Origin: Budorcas taxicolor | Lineage: Eukaryota; Chordata; Mammalia; Artiodactyla; Bovidae | Assembly: GCF_023091745.1 (NCBI RefSeq) | Contig: NC_068920.1 | Coordinates: 151,743,622-151,807,621 of the forward strand | DNA: 64,000 nucleotides | Direction of reading: 5' to 3' | Shown here: positions 45,111 through 55,345 of the stretch, one piece after another | Layout: the number at the start of each line of letters is the position of its first letter | How positions within the stretch are numbered: position 1 is the first letter of the stretch | Notes under the pieces: model-generated | The model's database searches: none | What the model saw: only the letters and a program-made list of their open reading frames with translations | What the model was told of the DNA's origin: nothing | Program-made: the position numbers and the translations under genes

Positions 45111-45999
45111 GAGTGCCGTATTTATGGACGGGAAGTGGTCGTGCAGTGAGGGGGGCCACACCCAGATACACAGAGCAGACACTCCAAGACATGAACGCAC
45201 ACACACGTACACACACCTACCCCTCGGAGGCAGCGGTGTGGGTAAGAAACAGCGTTCTAAAGAGATGAGAATCCTTGTTCAGGGAACCTCCATGAGCTCC
45301 CACTGGAGTGGGCTGTTGTGAGATGGTTTCCACTGTAGCTCTTTGCTTTCTTACCCTGCCAGAGACACAGCAAGGATGGCTTCCAAGGCTCCTTCAACTC
45401 CATGACCAAGGCTCTCCCAGCTGCCAATCTCCAGGGTCCACTCCCCTTCTCTTCCCTGACTCCCCGTCTGGGAAAACCCAACCCCCAGGACCCCCACCGA
45501 CCCCCACGCCGGCCTGCTCCTGCCCCTGCCTGCTCTTCCCCACCTCGATCCCTTGCTGGCCCCCCACCCCACCCCAACAGATTTGGGAGGCAGTTCTGGT
45601 CAGCTTCTTCCAAGGCGACTGAAGCTCAGAGGAAAGCAGGCTTGTGCCCAGGTTTGAATCTTTCCACCTGGGGCAGCGACGGGGAGCAGGGTCCTGTCTA
45701 CGAAAGGTCATGGTCTCAGACTCCCTTTGCCTGGCCACCATCCCAAGGCCAATGTGTTTGGTCATCAATTCTGTGATGTTCCTGTAGACATCTGAAGTTC
45801 CACCTAACTTTTCATCTGCTTGTGCCATCAATGACTGAAAGAGGGGTTGTAAATCTGTCTCTTTTTCCTTTTTTTTTTTTGAGTTTTGCTTTGTATCCTT
45901 TGAGGTGACATGACGAGCGGCATGCAGCTTTAGCATTGGTGTATCTGTCTGCTATATGGAACATTTTTTCCCACTGTGAATAACTCTTTATCTTTAGCA
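45111..45999. other. Single-copy-like non-coding DNA, partly C-rich
   Basis: 45460-45590 is C-rich (CCCC runs, G-quadruplex potential on the minus strand). T11 run at about 45870. No exon supported. Confidence 0.4.
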
Positions 46000-46340
46000 T
46001 CCCCCTCCCCCACCCTTGAAGTCTACTTTTGCTGATATTAATGTAGCCACACCAGTTTATTTGTGGTTACTATTTGCATGGCATAACTTTTTCCATGCTT
46101 TTACTGTTCTTGTTTCTGTATCTTCATACTGGACATCTTTCTCCTGTAAGCAGTATATGATTGAGTTTTATTCATTTTTATCCAGTGTGGTAATGTTTGA
46201 CTTTCAATCCGAGTAGTGAATGTGCTTGCCCTTAACATAATTGCTGATCTATTCAGCTGTAGGTCTTCTACGTTACTCTTTCTTTTCTATTTGTCCCACT
46301 TTTTCTGTTAATTTTCTCTTCTTTCTTGCCCTCTCTTTCC
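46000..46340 (-). mobile_element. Older L1 ORF2 fragment, antisense
   Basis: 'gaagtctacttttgctgatattaatgtagccacaccag' style text (46018-46053) and 'tctatttgtcccactttttctg' are antisense old-L1 ORF2. Confidence 0.7.
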
Positions 46341-46344
46341 AACT

Positions 46345-46406
46345 TGAAATTACATACTCAGCAAAAAAATACCCTTCGATAATGAAGGCGAAATGGAGAT
46401 AGTCGG
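46345..46406 (+). mobile_element. Older L1 ORF2 fragment, sense, left of BovB
   Basis: 'tactcagcaaaaaaataccc' and 'gataatgaaggcgaaatgg' are sense old-L1 ORF2. The element continues beyond the BovB at 47991. Together with the antisense piece at 46000-46340 this suggests one L1 with an internal inversion. Confidence 0.65.
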
Positions 46407-47526
46407 GGCAAGTACAGAAGAACCGTACAAAAAAGGTCTTTATGACCCAGATAATCACAATGGTGTGATCACTCACCTAGAGCCAGACATTCTGAAATGT
46501 GAAGTCAAGTGGGCCTTAGGAAGCATCGCTACAAACAAAGCTAGTGGAGGTGATGGAATTCCAGTTGAGCTATTTCAAATCCTGAAAGATGATGCTGTGA
46601 AAGTGCTGCACTCAGTATGCCAGCAAATTTGGAAAACTCAGCAGTGGCCACAGGACTGGAAAAGGTCAGTTTTCATTTCAATCCCTAAGAAAGGCAATGC
46701 CAAAGAATGCTCAAACTACCACACAATTGCACTCATCTCACCCACTAGTAAAGTAATGCTCAAAATTCTCCAAGCCAGGCTTCAACAATACGTGAATTGT
46801 GAACTTCCAAATGTTCAAGCTGGTTTTAGAAAAGGAAGAGGAACCAGAGATCAAATTGCCAACATCTGCTGGATCATGGAAAAAGCAAGAGAGCTCCAGA
46901 GAAACATCTATTTTTGCTTTATTGACTATGCCAAAGCCTTTGATTGTGTGGATCACAGTAAACTGTGGAAAATTCTGAAAGAAATGGGAATACCAGACCA
47001 CCTGACTTACCTCTTGAGAAATCTGTATGCAAGTCAGGAAGCAACAGTTAGAACTGGACACAGAAAAACAGACTGGTTCCAAATAGGAAAAGGAGTACGT
47101 CAAGGCTGTATATTGTCACCCTGCTTATTTAACTTATATGCAGAGTACATCATGAGAAATGCTGGGCTGGCTGAAGCACAAGCTGGAATCAAGTTTGCCA
47201 GGAAAAATATCAACAACCTCAGATATGCAGATGACACCACCCTTATGGCAGAAAGTGAAGAAGAGCTAAAAAGCCTCTTGATGAAAGTGAAAGAGGAGAG
47301 TGAAAAAGTTGGCTTAAAGCTCAACATTCAAAAAACGAAGATCACGGCATCAGGTCCCATCATTTCATGGCAAATAGATGGGGAAACCGTGGAAACAGTG
47401 TCAGACTTTATTTTGGGGGCTCCAAAATCACTGCAGATGGTGATTGCAGCCATGAAATTAAAAGATGCTTACTTTACACCTTGGAAGAAAAGCTATGACC
47501 AACCTAGACAGCATATTCAAAAGTAG
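46393..47526 (+). pseudogene. BovB reverse-transcriptase reading frame, 377 codons, 5'-truncated
   Basis: Continuous frame covering the whole RT domain of BovB. Blocks in order: NHNGVITHLEPD (about 21-32), PQDWKRSVFISIPKKGNAKE (86-105), VQAGFRKGRGTRD (141-153), catalytic FIDYAKAFD (176-184), GVRQGCILSPCLFNLYAEYI (234-253), and the YADD active site at 278-281. An intact BovB ORF is about 1000 residues; here the N-terminal endonuclease is absent, and the frame shifts near codon 355, just after the RT. The first ATG lies in flanking L1 DNA, so no native start exists. It is the best-preserved LINE protein frame in the window, but a retroposition-competent element would need the missing parts. Confidence 0.93.
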
Positions 47527-47990
47527 AGACATTACTTTGCCAACATAGGTCCATCTAGTCAAGGCTATGGTTTCTCCAGTAGTCATGTAGGGATGTGAGA
47601 GAAAGCTGAGGGCCGAAGAATTGATGCTTTTGAACTGTGGTGTTGGAGAAGACTCTTGAGAGTCCCTTGGACTGCAAGGAGATCTAACCAGTCCATCCTA
47701 AAGGAGATCAGTCCTGGGTGTTCACTGGAAGGACTGATGCTGAAGCTAAAACTCCAATAATTTGGCCACTTGATGAGAAGAGCTAACTCATTTGAAAAGA
47801 CCCCTGATGCTGAGAAAGATTGAAGGCGGGAGGAGAAGGGGACGACAGAGGATGAGATGGTTGGATGGCATCACCAACTCAATGGACATGAGTTTGAGTA
47901 AACTCTGGGAGTTGGTGATGGACAGGGAGGCCTAGAGTGCTGCAGTCCATGGGGTCGCAGAGTCTGACATGACTGAGTAACTGAACTAGG
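46407..47990 (+). mobile_element. BovB LINE, about 1.58 kb, inserted in L1
   Basis: Starts just upstream of the RT domain ('tacagaagaaccgtacaaaaaag') and ends at the BovB 3' end ('tctgacatgactgagtaactgaac'). L1 text is found on both sides; the TSD is weak. Confidence 0.94.
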
Positions 47991-48560
47991 GCAAATAAAG
48001 ACTACTAATTCATCACCAGCTTACCCCATCAAAGGAATTAGTAAAGGATGGTTTTCTGGCAGGAGAAAAATGGATCCCAGATGGAAACTTGAAAACACAA
48101 GAAGAAATGAAGGAAAATAGAGAGAGGCAATATGTGGTTAATCTCACCAAATATCGTCTGTATAAAACAATAACAATATCCTCTTGCAGAGTTTGAAATA
48201 TATAAAGAATTAAAATACCAGATGGTGCCAGATGACAATAGCGTGTAAATCAGGAGGGGGTAAATGGTGATTTTAGTGGCCTGAAGTTCCTGGATTTTCC
48301 CACAAGTGGCAATAATACTGTTCTAATTTGCTGTATATTAGACTTTACTAAGTCAAGAATTGTGTCATAATCTCTACTGGGAGCACTAAAAGGATGGAAA
48401 ACTAGTGAGCTAATGAAGAGATGATATGGGTCAATAAAAAATACCAAATCAATCTGTTCATGAAGACGCGCCGTCCCCCAAGATGAGAAAGGAGAAAAAG
48501 TATATTTTTAACTGTAAAAAAGTAATGCATAAGCTTCAGTGTAATAAAAATATTCTTCAA
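47991..48560 (+). mobile_element. Older L1 ORF2 fragment, sense, right of BovB
   Basis: 'ttcatcaccagcttacccca', 'aaaatggatcccagatggaa' and 'aagaattgtgtcataatctc' continue the old L1 interrupted at 46406. Confidence 0.68.
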
Positions 48561-49194
48561 TTGGGTGATGGGCACACAGGCTTCATTTCAGTTTGATTCA
48601 CATACTATACATCAGTTAGATAAATATTCTTTTGTCTCTTCTCCACAGTTAACAAAAACAAATTTATAAAACAAAGTGAGTGGCAAAACTTAGGCACATG
48701 TAATGTGATTTCATTTGCACAAATGTATATTAAAAATAAAGAGAATCAAATGGAAGATAGGTGAGACAAATAGAAACATAAAGGGTTTTTTTTTTTTTTC
48801 TGTAGGAAAAAAGATCTAGAAGCTTATTTGCCAAAAATACAATCTGCGGGTGTCTCTGAGTGTCAACATCTAGAAGCTTATTTGCAAAAAAATGCAATCT
48901 GTGGGTGTCTCTGGGTGTCTGTGAGCTAGGGAGGGCTCGAATACTGGGTGGAAACTGTCAGGTTTTGCCTTGCAGCCAGTCTATGGAGTTTGCATATTTT
49001 TTCAGTAAGCATGTATTACTTAAAGAATTACAAATCACCAACAGGCCTCAAATGTATTGCCGTTCTGAAGAGATAAACGTTTTAAATGTAAGGAGAACTG
49101 GACGTGGTAAGCCTTGCAGCCTGGCAAGCTTAGGATGGGGTTTCCTTTCCTCTGTCCTGCGTTTAGCACCTGGAGCCGGGACCGACCTCCTGCT
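48561..49194. other. Non-coding DNA, AT-rich, with a 54-base tandem pair
   Basis: 48600-48790 may be a decayed L1 3' UTR. T15 at about 48786-48800. The tandem pair at 48814-48921 is listed separately. Confidence 0.45.
48814..48921 (+). repeat. 54-base tandem duplication, two copies
   Basis: 48814-48867 and 48868-48921 both begin atctagaagcttatttgc and share 'aatctg.gggtgtctctg'. About 10 % diverged by eye. Confidence 0.88.
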
Positions 49195-49500
49195 GTTCTG
49201 AGCCGCGTCGCCCACACGGTGGCGCTGCGGGGCAGGTTCAGCCTCTCCCGGAAGGGGCGCGAGAGGGAGTGGGAGAGAGGGGGATGCTGTCGCGGTGGGG
49301 GAGGTCGGGGGGACGGCGCGTCTGCATGAACAGATTGATTTCTTCTGCAAACTGCCGACAGCCTCACCAGGTGGCATCCGGAGAGCTCGCACACGCCCCC
49401 GTAGGTGGCTCTGGAGCTTTTCAGCGCCAGCTGTCGGGTCATCATCCACGTGGGGCCGCTCAAGCCACTTGGCCGCGCTGAGTTCAATGCCCTCGGGTAC
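49195..49500. promoter_or_regulatory. CpG-island-like patch, possible orphan promoter or enhancer
   Basis: I count about 27 CpG in roughly 300 bases at about 62 % GC, so observed/expected is near 0.9. Neighbouring DNA is CpG-poor and AT-rich. No recognised repeat covers it. It contains a CTCF-like core at 49212-49228 (ccacacggtggcgctgc). No complete exon could be assigned; frames of about 130 codons on both strands follow from the high GC content. The strand of any transcript is unknown. Confidence 0.65.
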
Positions 49501-49789
49501 CCCAGTGGCCAGACTGGATTCCCAGAGCCTGTGGAGCTCTCACGGGGCTTGCTAAATCACGTTGGGACCTGTCCCCAGAGGGAGTGAGCGCAAGGTCCCC
49601 GGAGGGGTGCAAGCGTGTGGACCCACCTCACCTATCAAGGGGCTACGAGAGGGAGGAGGGGGAATCTGGCCTTGGATGATAGTTCCTGGGTCTCTCTGGG
49701 CTGAGACTGGGTGTTTCTGGTCTCTGTCTCCAAATCCCCCAACATGTAAACCTGAACAAGTTACTGCCTGCTTAAGACACACCTTGGCT
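49501..49789. other. Single-copy-like flank of the CpG patch
   Basis: No repeat or exon recognised. Confidence 0.35.
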
Positions 49790-50440
49790 CCCTATTGCCC
49801 TCAGGAAAACATCCGTGCTCTTCACCACTGGTACACCCCACAACCCACCACCGCCTCCTGGTACCCCAGGCTCCATCACCCTGAATCCTTTCCTTCCTCC
49901 TACCTGTCCTGCTCTCTCTCCCCTCTGAGACTTCCACATGCTGTTCCCATTTGCTCAAACACTTTTCCATCCCCTTTTTTTCCTTGGCTAACTCTGTCCC
50001 ACCCTTCGTACCTATCGTTTAAATGTTACCTCCTCCTAGAAGCCTCTGTGACCCCTATGGGCCCCTAGGCCACCCTCTCCTATAACCATGCGCATGTGTG
50101 TGTGCTGAGTTGTTTCAGTCGTGTCTGACTCTTGTGACCCCATGGACTGTAGCCCACCAGGCTCCTCTGTCCTGGGATTCTCCAGGCAAGAATACTGGAG
50201 TGGGTTGCCATGTCCTCCTGCAGAGGGATCGTCCTGATCCAGGGATCAAAACTGTGTCTCTTATATCTCCTACACTGGCAGGCAGGTTCTTTACCACTAG
50301 CGCCACCTGGGAGCCCCATCCGTAACCACACTTAACTTTAATGATGTATTGATTGCTCGCTTCTCCCCACTGAACGCGCGGCCCCTTAAGGCGGGTCTGC
50401 CTGGGTCATCATTTCTTTCCCAGGGCCAGGATGGCCCCTG
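49790..50440 (+). mobile_element. L2 LINE 3' region, split by a Bov-tA
   Basis: 'tttgctcaaacacttttcca', 'cgtttaaatgttacctcctcctagaagcc' and, after the SINE, 'gcccccttaaggcgggtctgc'-like text follow the sense L2 order. Confidence 0.68.
50093..50317 (-). mobile_element. Bov-tA SINE, antisense, inside L2
   Basis: Antisense copy from a short (gt)n to 'ttaccactagcgccacctgggagcccc'. Contains gcgccacctggg, a CTCF-like half-motif common in this family. Confidence 0.93.
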
Positions 50441-51539
50441 CTCCATAAATTATGGTTCTGTGAAACGATGTGAGTGTGCATCGAATGGCAGGGGCTCCTT
50501 CTGCTTGAGGTACCCAAAGGGACACAGTAAAGGTGCTTTGTGGGCTGTGGATGGGACGGAGGAGGTGGGGAGGGACAAGACAGAGGAACCACTGGGGTCC
50601 CCTTGGGTTTCTGCTGCCTGGAAAAATAAGCCATGCCGGCTGGAAGCTACCGGGGCCCCTCCCCAGCACACAGAGAGCAGCTGGACACAGGCTGACCTCA
50701 AGCAGCGCCAGGAAGGAGGCGGGTGTGTGGCTCTACCCAGCTCTGCCCAGCATCCTCCCTTCCCATGCGGTCACCTCCCAGACCCCAGTGTCCAGCCCAC
50801 ATGCCTCGCTGATGGTAGACATCTCCCCACTGACTGTCCTCAGCACCCTCCACTTCTCTGAATCCATCATCCTTCCCCAAATTGCTTCTCCTTCTGCTTC
50901 CCCATTCCCCAGGGCACCACCCCCTTCCTCCCTCTCCCACCCCGTCTCCTAATCACCAAAGCCTGGTCTCTTATCAAGGACCCCTCCATCTGCCTTGCTG
51001 ACCTCTCTAGGGTCCTGTGAGGATAACACTCCCACCCGGTCTGCCCCTCACCCTCCCCATACCCCATATTACAGCCAGACATTTCAGCTCCCCAAACATG
51101 CTATGATGGTCTCTCCTCCTTGGTCTGGTGCTAATCCCTTGGCCTGGGCATCCCCTGGCTATCTGGTGAACATGTTTGTGTCCCCCAGGCTCCTGCTTAG
51201 ACACCCCTTCTTCCAGGAAGCCCTCCCGGGTCTAGCGCCCTTCCTTGGGGCACCCACAGTCACCAAGGCTTCCCCGCATGTCTGCCTGGGCTGCAGTGCG
51301 TTTGCAAACCCTGTGCTCAGTGTTTGTCCTCAGCTTACTCAGCTGTTCATCATCACCTCATGCTCTCCTTGCCGAGAGTCCTCCCCCTTGGTTCCCAGGT
51401 CCCCACCTCCTCCTCCTCCTCCTCACTGGCTGCTCCTTCTGAGTTCCCTTGCAGGTTCTTCCTCATCTCCCTGCCCTCTAAGGTTGGGGCACCCCGGGTT
51501 TGGGCCCCCAGACCTCTTCTCTACTCCATCTCCTCTCTC
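50441..51539. other. Non-coding DNA, partly L2-like
   Basis: 51180-51240 ('cctgcttagacaccccttcttccaggaagcc') resembles L2 in sense. Short (cct)6 at about 51406. Frames on both strands are compositional. Confidence 0.4.
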
Positions 51540-52625
51540 CCTTGGGGCTGGCATCCAGGCTTCCATCCCACCCGTGTGCTAACAGCCCCATGTTTCCATC
51601 TTCAGCCTGGACCTGTCCCCCGAGTCCAGGCTCTGTCCTGTAGACTGCTCCTCACCTCTCCACTCCATGGCTAATACGCAGCTCCAGTTCGCATTGTTCA
51701 GATGAAGCTCGGGCTTCAAACTCCCTTCTTCCACCTGCTCTTCCTCCATTGCCCCCATTGCTCTGGTTCATGAGGCCCCAAATCTCAGTGTCGTCCTTCA
51801 TACCTTTTCACCACCCCACATCCAGTCCACGACGAAAGCCTCTGGCTACCTTCAAAGAGGGCTTCCCTGGTGGCTCAGTGGTAAAGAATCTGCCTACTAA
51901 TGCAGGAGACTCGGGAGATAAGGGTTTGATCCCTGAGTCGGGAAGATCCCCTGCAGAAGGAAATGGCAACCCACTCCAATATTCTTGCCTGGAGAATTCC
52001 ATGAACAAAGGAGGCTGGTGTGCTACAGAGTTAGACTCGACTTAACAACTAAACGCCGCCACCACTGCCTTCAAGGACACCCTTCCCACCCCACTCGCCA
52101 CCTCCACCCAACAGTCCGGCCTAGAATCTCTTATCAGGTCAAGTCTGGTGACCTCTTGACCCTTCTCCGGCTTCAGCCCTGGCCCCCTTCTGTCTATTCC
52201 CAACCCAGCAGCCAGCCCCCCTACCCCAGACCTTCCACAGGCCCCTCCTGACTCGGAGTAACAGCCAAGCCTTCCCTTGCCTGCAGGACCTCGGGGAGCT
52301 GACTGCTCCCTCACCCTCACCCCAATGCTGGCCTCCTTGGCTGTGCCCGAAAACCCCCACCTCGGAACTTTTGCACCGGCTGTTCCCTCTGCTTTGGACA
52401 ATTCCCACCCCCCGCATGTGGGCAGCCCCCTCCCTCACTGCTCTGGAGCTCTGCTCTAGAGGTCTCCCCTGACCACCGTGCACACAACCGCAGCTCCCAG
52501 GACTTGCTGGCCCCTCACTCTGCCTTATTTTCCTCACTAGTCCTTATCATCACCCACTGGAATATGAATCCTGGAAAGCAGGGATTTTTTTTTTTTCCCT
52601 CTTGTGTTCGGTACCTGGCGTGTGT
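51540..52625 (+). mobile_element. L2 LINE 3' region, about 1 kb, split by a Bov-tA
   Basis: 'ccaaatctcagtgtcgtcct', 'cccacatccagtccacgacg', 'tctattcccaacccagcagcc', 'gcaccggctgttccctctgc' and 'ctccttatcatcacccactgg'-like blocks are in sense L2 order, ending 'ggaaagcagggattt ... ggtacctggcg'. One of the longest old-LINE fragments here. Confidence 0.72.
51858..52067 (+). mobile_element. Bov-tA SINE with TSD, inside L2
   Basis: Sense copy from gggcttccctggtggctcag to 'ctcgacttaacaactaaac'. TSD ccttcaaag (51849-51857) / ccttcaagg (52068-52076). Confidence 0.93.
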
Positions 52626-52735
52626 AGACCATCTTTCACCAGACAGTGAAGACCAAGAAGGCAGGAATATGATTGCATTCACCACCACTGCCAGAGGACT
52701 CAAGCCATCTTCACTACTCAACAGATAATGAACAC

Positions 52736-52935
52736 ACGGACGGATGGGTGGGCGGATGGAGGGGTGGATGAGTGGGTGGGTGGTTGGGTGGATGGATGGG
52801 TGAGTGGTGTGTGTGGATGGATGGGTGGATAGATGGAGGATGGGTACTTCAGTGGATGAATGGTTGAGTGATGGATGGTTGGAAGGGTAAATGGATGGAG
52901 GGTGGATAGATGAATGGATAGATGTGTGGGTGGAT
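52736..52935 (+). repeat. (GGAT/GGGT)n minisatellite, about 200 bases
   Basis: Variable tetranucleotide units ggat, gggt and ggtt with longer units such as gatgggtgg. It begins about 110 bases after the L2 end. The antisense frame across it is purely compositional. Confidence 0.93.
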
Positions 52936-53310
52936 GAAATATAGTTGGTTTACAATGTTGTGTTACTTTCAAGCATACAGCAAAGTGGTTCAGTTATACG
53001 TGTACATATATATATATTTTTTGGTTTCAAATTTTTTTCCCTAATAGGTTATTAAAAATATTGAGTGTAACTCCCTGTACTATACAATAGGTCCTTTTTG
53101 TTTGTTTATTTTACACATAGTACTGTGTATATGTTAATCCCAAACTCCTAATTTATTTCTCTTCCCCCTTTTCCCTTTGACAGCCATAAGTTTGTTTTCT
53201 ATGCCTGTGGCTCTAGTTCTGTTTTGTATATAAGTTCATTTGTATCATTTTCTCTGAGTCCACTTGTAAATGATATATATTTGTCTTTGTTCTCATGCCT
53301 TTTGACATAG
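52936..53310 (-). mobile_element. L1 3' UTR fragment, antisense
   Basis: 'aatatagttggtttacaatgttgtgttac', 'cagcaaagtggttcagttat', and 'tttgacagccataagtttgt'. Confidence 0.85.
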
Positions 53311-53640
53311 CAATTGTGCTTCTGAAAATATCTCCAATTAAAGTCCCAGCACTGTTGCACAGAAACAGATGGGTGTGCTTGTCATCATGTAAAGCAGGGG
53401 CCAGCCTGGATGTCCCTCAGTGAAGGACCGCTGGGTGCATGGGGGCACAGCACCACGCGGCACTCGGTGGCCAAAGCAGAAATCAGAGAGGAGATGGGAA
53501 GATTCAGGACTGAATTGCTAAGTGACAAGAGCACATCATAGGACAATCACAGGATGAGCCATGTGTGGTGTGAGTGAGCACATACTCTGCATGTGTGTGT
53601 GTGTCTGTGTGCCCACGTCCGTGTGCATAGGAAGGCGGCT
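53311..53640 (+). mobile_element. Probable old L1 3' fragment
   Basis: 'ctggatgtccctcagtgaagga' and 'ggaagattcaggactgaattgctaagtgacaagagc' resemble an old L1 3' end in sense. Includes a short (tg)n. Confidence 0.5.
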
Positions 53641-53757
53641 GGACTCCTACTCACCCACCTCCTCACCACATCATCCCTAGCGTACAGAGTGGCATTGGAG
53701 GGGAACATTCCTTATTAATCTATATACTTCTTTATTGACTTTAACCAATCAGCTTGT

Positions 53758-53942
53758 GAAGTGAAGTGGCTCAGTCGGGTCCGACTCTTTGCGACCCCAT
53801 GGACTGTAGCATCTGTCCATGGGATTTTCAAGGCAAGAGTATTGGAGTGGGTTGCCATTTCCTTCTCCAGGGGATCTTCCCAACTCAGGGCTCAAATCCG
53901 GGTCTCCCGCATTGTCAGCAGACACTCTTACCGTCTGAGCCG
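53758..53942 (-). mobile_element. Bov-tA SINE, antisense, with TSD
   Basis: Antisense copy with a 9-base perfect TSD tcagcttgt (53749-53757 and 53943-53951). Its Bov-A part has an internal deletion near 53811. Confidence 0.93.
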
Positions 53943-54131
53943 TCAGCTTGTTTTCCTGTGTAATTGGGCCATTGTCCCTAGGTATGTTTCAGCACTTGAT
54001 CTAAACACACATTTTTCTAGCTTCTTGATGGCAGGCAGTGGTTGAAGGCAGTTGGGTTGGGTAGAGAGTCAAGACCCTCTTCCACCAAACTTTCCAGCCT
54101 CATCTCCCAGTCTTCCCAAACCTCTGTACAG

Positions 54132-54528
54132 CAGAGGTTGGCAAACTCTAGCCTGTGGGCCGTATCAGCCCACCATCTTGCTTTTGGACAGCCTGTGGGC
54201 TAAGGATGCTTTTTACCTTTTTAAATGGCTGGGAAATAATCAAAAGCAGGATACTGTTTCATGACATGAGAAAATCCTATGAAATTCAAATTTCAGAGTT
54301 GACAAGTAAAGCTGTGGTTGGAACAAGCCCACGCTCACTCACTGATGTATTGTCCACGGCTCCTTCAGAGCTTTGACAGTAGGGTGGGGTCGTCTTACAA
54401 CAGAGGCTGTGTGGCCTGCAAAGCCAAAAATATTGCCCCTCTGGGCAGTTGCAACAGAGGCTGTGTGGCCCGCAAAACCGAAAATATGGCCCATCTGGTC
54501 CTTTACATAAAAAGTTTGCTGACCCCTG
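54132..54528. mobile_element. Non-autonomous hAT DNA transposon with both terminal inverted repeats
   Basis: cagaggttggcaaact (54132-54147) and agtttgctgacccctg (54513-54528) are inverted repeats matching at 14 of 16 bases. Carries no transposase. Contains two tandem copies of a 54-base unit (54398-54451 and 54452-54505). Confidence 0.82.
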
Positions 54529-54547
54529 ATACATAGTACTTTTTGAA

Positions 54548-54790
54548 AAAATGTGTATGTTTATTTATTCTTAAGTGGAGGATAATTGCTTTCACTGTTA
54601 TGTTGGGTTTTGCTATACAACCATGCAAATCAGCTATATGTATACACATGTCCACAGTCCTGAGCCTCGCTCCCACCCCAGCCCCTCCCAGCCCTCCAGG
54701 TCGTCACAGAGCAGGAGCAGAGCTCCCCGCGCTACACAGCAGCCTCCCACTAGCTGTTTGCACACAGCAGTGTATAAATGTGAGTGCTAC
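54548..54790 (-). mobile_element. L1 3' UTR fragment, antisense
   Basis: 'ttaagtggaggataattgct', then 'gcaaatcagctatatgtatacacatg' and a C-rich region as in the other antisense L1 3' ends. Confidence 0.82.
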
Positions 54791-54958
54791 TCTCTCCAGT
54801 CGTCACCCCTCCCCTTTCCCCCTGTGTCCCCACGTCTGTTCCCTATGTCTGCGTCTCTAGTACCTTGTATCCCAGGCTCATCAGTGGGCCTAGGACTTGG
54901 CCTCTGCTTTCTCAGGTCCTTCCACCCTACTCGCTCTCTCTGTCCCTCCCCTTGTCTC

Positions 54959-55094
54959 TTGCTCGGTCGCTCAGTCACATCTGACTCTTTTCAACCCAAG
55001 GACCGCAGCACGCCAGGCTTCCCTGTCCTTCACTATCTCCCGGAGTTTCCTCAGACTCATGTCCATTGAGCTGATGATGCCATCCAACCATCTC
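54959..55094 (-). mobile_element. BovB LINE extreme 3' end, 136 bases, with perfect TSD
   Basis: Only the last 136 bases of BovB. A perfect 16-base TSD tccctccccttgtctc (54943-54958 and 55095-55110) marks a clean, severely 5'-truncated insertion. Confidence 0.96.
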
Positions 55095-55123
55095 TCCCTC
55101 CCCTTGTCTCCTTCTGGAAAACT

Positions 55124-55334
55124 TGTTGTTTAGTCGCTAAGTTGTGTCCAACTCTTTTGTGAACCCCCGTGGACTATAGTCCGCCAAGGCTTCTCTGTCC
55201 ACAGACTTCTTCAGGCAAGAATACTGGAGTGGGTAGCCGTTCCCTTCTCCAGAGGATCTTCCTGACCCCAGGATCAAACCTGCATCTCCTGCTTGGCCGG
55301 CGGATTCTTTACCATTGAGCCACCTGGGAAGCCC
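55124..55334 (-). mobile_element. Bov-tA SINE, antisense, with perfect TSD
   Basis: Antisense copy with an 11-base perfect TSD tctggaaaact (55113-55123 and 55335-55345), right next to the truncated BovB. Confidence 0.95.
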
Positions 55335-55345
55335 TCTGGAAAACT

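Noticed and set aside
49048..49487. Overlapping 130-150-codon minus-strand frames in the CpG patch as a gene
   Set aside because: High GC lengthens chance frames; none shows a domain, and overlapping frames on both strands are equally open.
50093..50317. CTCF-like gcgccacctggg as an independent site
   Set aside because: It belongs to a Bov-tA head where this sequence is common; not counted as a separate regulatory element.
52736..52935. Possible CRISPR-like or structured repeat array
   Set aside because: Units are 4-12 bases with no spacers; a simple minisatellite.
54397..54506. Zinc-finger-like Cys-rich peptide (CNRGCVARKT repeats)
   Set aside because: Produced by the tandem duplication inside a non-coding hAT element.
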